From: Chrysogorgia sp. JL179-B06
Taxonomy: Eukaryota > Cnidaria > Anthozoa > Scleralcyonacea > Chrysogorgiidae
Direction of reading: 5' to 3'
DNA length: 64,000 nucleotides
Assembly (NCBI GenBank): GCA_035772405.1
Contig: JAYKKM010000428.1
Location: 2,688,501-2,752,500 of the forward strand
Under the pieces are notes generated by a model. That model saw only the letters and a program-made list of their open reading frames with translations. It ran no database searches and was not told where the DNA came from. The translations under genes were made by a program, and so were the position numbers. Shown one piece after another: positions 59,028 through 64,000 of the stretch; within the stretch, counting starts at the first letter, position 1; each line of letters begins with the position of its first letter.

Positions 59028-62000
59028 TCTAAATATAGTAAAGGTGGTAAATATAGTAAAGGTGATAAATATAGTAAAGGTGATAAATATAGTAAAGGTG
59101 ATAAATATAGTAAAGGTGATAAATATAGTAAAGGTAGTAAATATAGTAAAGGTAGTAAATATAGTAATTAAATGAAAGGTGGTAAATATAGTAAAGGTGA
59201 TAAATATAGTAAAGGTGATAAATATAGTAAAGGTAGTAAATATAGTAAAGGTGATAAATATAGTAAAGGTAGTAAATATAGTAAAGGTAGTAAATATAGT
59301 AAAGGTGATAAATATAGTAAAGGTAGTAAATATAGTAAGGTAGTAAATATAGTAAAGGTGATAAATATAGTAAAGGTAGTAAATATAGTAAAGGTGATAA
59401 ATATAGTAAAGGTAGTAAATATAGTAAAGGTAGTAAATATAGTAAAGGTGATAAATATAGTAAAGGTAGTAAATATAGTAAAGGTAGTAAATATAGTAAA
59501 GTAGTAAATATAGTAACGGTGGTAAATATAGTAAAGGTGATAAATATAGTACAGGTAGTAAATATAGTAAAGGTGATAAATATAGTAAATGTGGTAAATA
59601 TAGTAAAGGTGATAAATATAGTAAAGGTAGTAAATATAGTAAAGGTGATAAATATAGTAAAGGTAGTAAATATAGTAAAGGTGATAAATATAGTAAAGGT
59701 AGTAAATATAGTAAAGGTGATAAATATAGTAAAGGTAGTAAATATAGTAAAGGTGATAAATATAGTAAAGGTAGTAAATATAGTAAAGGTGGTAAATATA
59801 GTAAAGGTAGTAAATATAGTAAAGGTGATAAATATAGTAAAGGTAGTAAATATAGTAAAGGTGGTAAATATAGTAAAGGTAGTAAATATAGTAAAGGTGA
59901 TAAATATAGTAAAGGTAGTAAATATAGTAAAGGTAGTAAATATAGTAAGGTAGTAAATATAGTAAAGGTGATAAATATAGTAAAGGTAGTAAATATAGTA
60001 AAGGTGATAAATATAGTAAAGGTAGTAAATATAGTAAAGGTGATAAATATAGTAAAGGTAGTAAATATAGTAAAGGTGATAAATATAGTAAAGGTAGTAA
60101 ATATAGTAAAGGTAGTAAATATAGTAAAGGTAGTAAATATAGTAAAGTAGTAAATATAGTAAAGGTAGTAAATATAGTAAAGGTGATAAATATAGTACAG
60201 GTAGTAAATATAGTAAAGGTGATAAATATAGTAAAGGTAGTAAATATAGTAAGGTGATAAATATAGTAAAGGTAGTAAATATAGTAAAGGTGATAAATAT
60301 AGTACAGGTAGTAAATATAGTAAAGGTGATAAATATAGTAAAGGTAGTAAATATAGTAAAGTAGTAAATATAGTAACGGTGGTAAATATAGTAAAGGTGA
60401 TAAATATAGTACAGGTAGTAAATATAGTAAAGGTGATAAATATAGTAAAGGTAGTAAATATAGTAAGGTGATAAATATAGTAAAGGTAGTAAATATAGTA
60501 AAGGTAGTAAATATAGTAAGGTGATAAATATAGTAAAGGTAGTAAATATAGTAAGGTGATAAATATAGTACAGGTAGTAAATATAGTAAGGTGATAAATA
60601 TAGTACAGGTAGTAAATATAGTAAAGGTAGTAAATATAGTAAAGGTGATAAATATAGTAAAGGTAGTAAATATAGTAAGGTGATAAATATAGTACAGGTA
60701 GTAAATATAGTAAAGGTGATAAATATAGTAAAGGTAGTAAATATAGTAAGGTGATAAATATAGTAAAGGTAGTAAATATAGTAAAGGTAGTAAATATAGT
60801 AATTAAAGGTAGTAAATATAGTAAAGGTAGTAAATATAGTAAAGGTGGTAAATATAGTAAAGGTGATAAATATAGTAAAGGTGATAAATATAGTAAAGGT
60901 GATAAATATAGTAAAGGTAGTAAATATAGTAAAGGTGATAAATATAGTAAAGGTAGTAAATATAGTAAGGTAGTAAATATAGTAAAGGTAGTAAATATAG
61001 TAAGGTAGTAAATATAGTAAAGGTGATAAATATAGTAAAGGTAGTAAATATAGTAAAGGTAGTAAATATAGTAAAGTAGTAAATATAGTAAGGTAGTAAA
61101 TATAGTAAAGGTGATAAATATAGTACAGGTAGTAAATATAGTAAAGGTGATAAATATAGTAAATGTGGTAAATATAGTAAAGGTGATAAATATAGTAAAG
61201 GTAGTAAATATAGTAAAGGTGATAAATATAGTAAAGGTAGTAAATATAGTAAAGGTGATAAATATAGTAAAGGTAGTAAATATAGTAAAGGTAGTAAATA
61301 TAGTAAAGGTGATAAATATAGTAAAGGTAGTAAATATAGTAAGGTAGTAAATATAGTAAAGGTAGTAAATATAGTAAAGGTGATAAATATAGTAAAGGTA
61401 GTAAATATAGTAAAGGTGATAAATATAGTAAAGGTAGTAAATATAGTAAAGGTGATAAATATAGTAAAGGTGATAAATATAGTAAAGGTAGTAAATATAG
61501 TAAAGGTAGTAAATATAGTAAAGGTAGTAAATATAGTAAAGGTAGTAAATATAGTAAGGTAGTAAATATAGTAAAGGTGATAAATATAGTAAAGGTAGTA
61601 AATATAGTAAAGGTAGTAAATATAGTAAAGTAGTAAATATAGTAACGGTGGTAAATATAGTAAAGGTGATAAATATAGTACAGGTAGTAAATATAGTAAA
61701 GGTGATAAATATAGTAAATGTGGTAAATATAGTAAAGGTGATAAATATAGTAAAGGTAGTAAATATAGTAAAGGTGATAAATATAGTAAAGGTAGTAAAT
61801 ATAGTAAAGGTGATAAATATAGTAAAGGTAGTAAATATAGTAAAGGTAGTAAATATAGTAAGGTAGTAAATATAGTAAAGGTGATAAATATAGTAAAGGT
61901 AGTAAATATAGTAAAGGTGGTAAATATAGTAAAGGTAGTAAATATAGTAAAGGTGATAAATATAGTAAATGTGGTAAATATAGTAAAGGTGATAAATATA

Positions 62001-64000
62001 GTAAAGGTAGTAAATATAGTAAAGGTGATAAATATAGTAAAGGTAGTAAATATAGTAAAGGTGATGAATATAGTAAAGGTGATAAATATAGTAAAGGTGA
62101 TAAATATAGTAAAGGTAGTAAATATAGTAAAGGTGATAAATATAGTAAAGGTGATAAATATAGTAAAGGTGATAAATATAGTAAAGGTAGTAAATATAGT
62201 AAAGGTGATAAATATAGTAAAGGTGATAAATATAGTAAAGGTAGTAAATATAGTAAAGGTGATAAATATAGTAAAGGTAGTAAATATAGTAAAGGTGATA
62301 AATATAGTAAAGGTAGTAAATATAGTAAAGGTGATAAATATAGTAAAGGTGATAAATATAGTAAAGGTGATAAATATAGTAAAGGTAGTAAATATAGTAA
62401 AGGTGATAAATATAGTAAAGGTGATAAATATAGTAAAGGTAGTAAATATAGTAAAGGTGATAAAAATAGTAAAGGTGATAAATATAGTAAAGGTGATAAA
62501 TATAGTAAAGGTAGTAAATATAGTACAGGTAGTAAATATAGTAAAGGTGATAAATATAGTAAAGGTAGTAAATATAGTAAAGGTGATAAATATAGTAAAG
62601 GTGATAAATATAGTAAAGGTGATAAATATAGTAAAGGTAGTAAATATAGTACAGGTAGTAAATATAGTAAAGGTGATAAATATAGTAAAGGTAGTAAATA
62701 TAGTAAAGGTGATAAATATAGTAAAGGTGATAAATATAGTAAAGGTGATAAATATAGTAAAGGTAGTAAATATAGTACAGGTAGTAAATATAGTAAAGGT
62801 GATAAATATAGTAAAGGTAGTAAATATAGTAAAGGTGATAAATATAGTAAAGGTGATAAATATAGTAAAGGTAGTAAATATAGTAAAGGTGATAAATATA
62901 GTAAAGGTGATAAATATAGTAAAGGTAGTAAATATAGTAAAGGTGATAAATATAGTAAAGGTGATAAATATAGTAAAGGTAGTAAATATAGTAAAGGTGA
63001 TAAATATAGTAAAGGTGATAAATATAGTAAAGGTAGTAAATATAGTACAGGTAGTAAATATAGTAAAGGTAATAAATATAGTAAAGGTAGTAAATATAGT
63101 AAAGGTGATAAATATAGTAAAGGTGATAAATATAGTAAAGGTAGTAAATATAGTAAAGGTGATAAATATAGTAAAGGTGATAAATATAGTAAAGGTAGTA
63201 AATATAGTAAAGGTGATAAATATAGTAAAGGTGATAAATATAGTAAAGGTAGTAAATATAGTAAAGGTGATAAATATAGTAAAGGTGATAAATATAGTAA
63301 AGGTAGTAAATATAGTAAAGGTAGTAAATATAGTAAAGGTGATAAATATAGTAAAGGTAGTAAATATAGTAAGGTAGTAAATATAGTAAAGGTAGTAAAT
63401 ATAGTAAAGGTGATAAATATAGTAAAGGTAGTAAATATAGTAAAGGTGATAAATATAGTAAAGGTAGTAAATATAGTAAAGGTGATAAATATAGTAAAGG
63501 TGATAAATATAGTAAAGGTAGTAAATATAGTAAAGGTAGTAAATATAGTAAAGGTAGTAAATATAGTAAAGGTAGTAAATATAGTAAGGTAGTAAATATA
63601 GTAAAGGTGATAAATATAGTAAAGGTAGTAAATATAGTAAAGGTAGTAAATATAGTAAAGTAGTAAATATAGTAACGGTGGTAAATATAGTAAAGGTGAT
63701 AAATATAGTACAGGTAGTAAATATAGTAAAGGTGATAAATATAGTAAATGTGGTAAATATAGTAAAGGTGATAAATATAGTAAAGGTAGTAAATATAGTA
63801 AAGGTGATAAATATAGTAAAGGTAGTAAATATAGTAAAGGTGATAAATATAGTAAAGGTAGTAAATATAGTAAAGGTAGTAAATATAGTAAGGTAGTAAA
63901 TATAGTAAAGGTGATAAATATAGTAAAGGTAGTAAATATAGTAAAGGTGGTAAATATAGTAAAGGTAGTAAAATATAGTAAAGGTGATAAATATAGTAAA
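59028..64000. repeat. 18-bp satellite, ~275 copies, continues beyond the window
   Basis: The unit is ggtgataaatatagtaaa, alternating with ggtagtaaatatagtaaa and ggtggt variants; 17-bp units (loss of one A) and a caggt variant act as markers. 61280-61930 is repeated at 63310-63960 with an offset of 2,030 bp, showing higher-order structure. The frames of up to 498 codons (VINIVKVVNIVK) are artefacts of a period divisible by three. Confidence 0.95.

Noticed and set aside
61881..63377. 498-codon open frame on the plus strand
   Set aside because: It is the translation of an 18-bp satellite whose period is divisible by three; the peptide is a two-word repeat.

Overview
The window is eukaryotic, AT-rich and intron-dominated, and it lies wholly inside one large gene on the minus strand. 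The gene encodes a fibrillar-type collagen. I can read 31 short exons between 58209 and 9665 (transcription runs from high to low coordinates). Every exon begins with a glycine codon, ends on a complete Gly-X-Y triplet, is bounded by AG and GT, and has a collagen-type length (54, 45, 99, 108 or 198 bp). Together they give 1,935 bp, 645 residues and 215 uninterrupted Gly-X-Y triplets. The gene is open at both edges: the 198-bp exon has an upstream acceptor and the 9665 exon has a downstream donor, so the N-terminal part, the last part of the helix and the C-propeptide lie outside. The host is probably a marine invertebrate, most likely a cnidarian (anthozoan). That rests on the collagen, the TE mix (Penelope-like, BEL/Pao, Gypsy, CR1/L2-like and RTE-like, hAT, PIF/Harbinger, many foldback MITEs) and TTAGGG-like internal repeats; it is an inference, not proof.

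About 97% of the window is intron or sequence 3' of the last visible exon, and most of what can be recognised there is mobile or tandem DNA. 1-3500: foldback elements nested in each other, a broken Penelope-like element (PLE) in head-to-head pieces, and a tRNA-Ala-derived SINE with a TA tail. 3580-5580: nested MITEs and a ~175-bp tandem repeat with a clean MITE insertion. 6100-9200: a young PLE with intact reverse transcriptase plus GIY-YIG endonuclease, arranged as a head-to-head inverted pair and walled in by (TA)n. 10000-11840: a 20-bp minisatellite. 14300-20690: a BEL/Pao pol remnant split by a PIF/Harbinger-like element, then a Gypsy gag-pol remnant split by a hAT-like element; both insertions have exact target-site duplications.

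20800-38000: exons E27 to E20 with foldbacks, a non-LTR retrotransposon followed by a 62/68-bp tandem array, a second LINE fragment, a PLE endonuclease fragment and 12-bp and 20-bp minisatellites. 38300-50200: exons E19 to E10 with two hAT-like elements, a stack of abutting MITEs, a 1.5-kb PIF/Harbinger-like element, a LINE fragment close to a splice donor and a family of TTAA-bounded foldbacks. 51000-58210: exons E9 to E1, another PLE remnant and a LINE tail ending in (TGTC)n. 58340-64000: SINEs, (GACA)n, and about 5 kb of an 18-bp satellite with a 2,030-bp higher-order duplication that runs off the end.

The only host coding sequence I can support is the collagen. The other protein-like reading frames come from transposons or from translated tandem repeats. 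I found no promoter, start codon, poly(A) site or functional RNA gene that I would defend.
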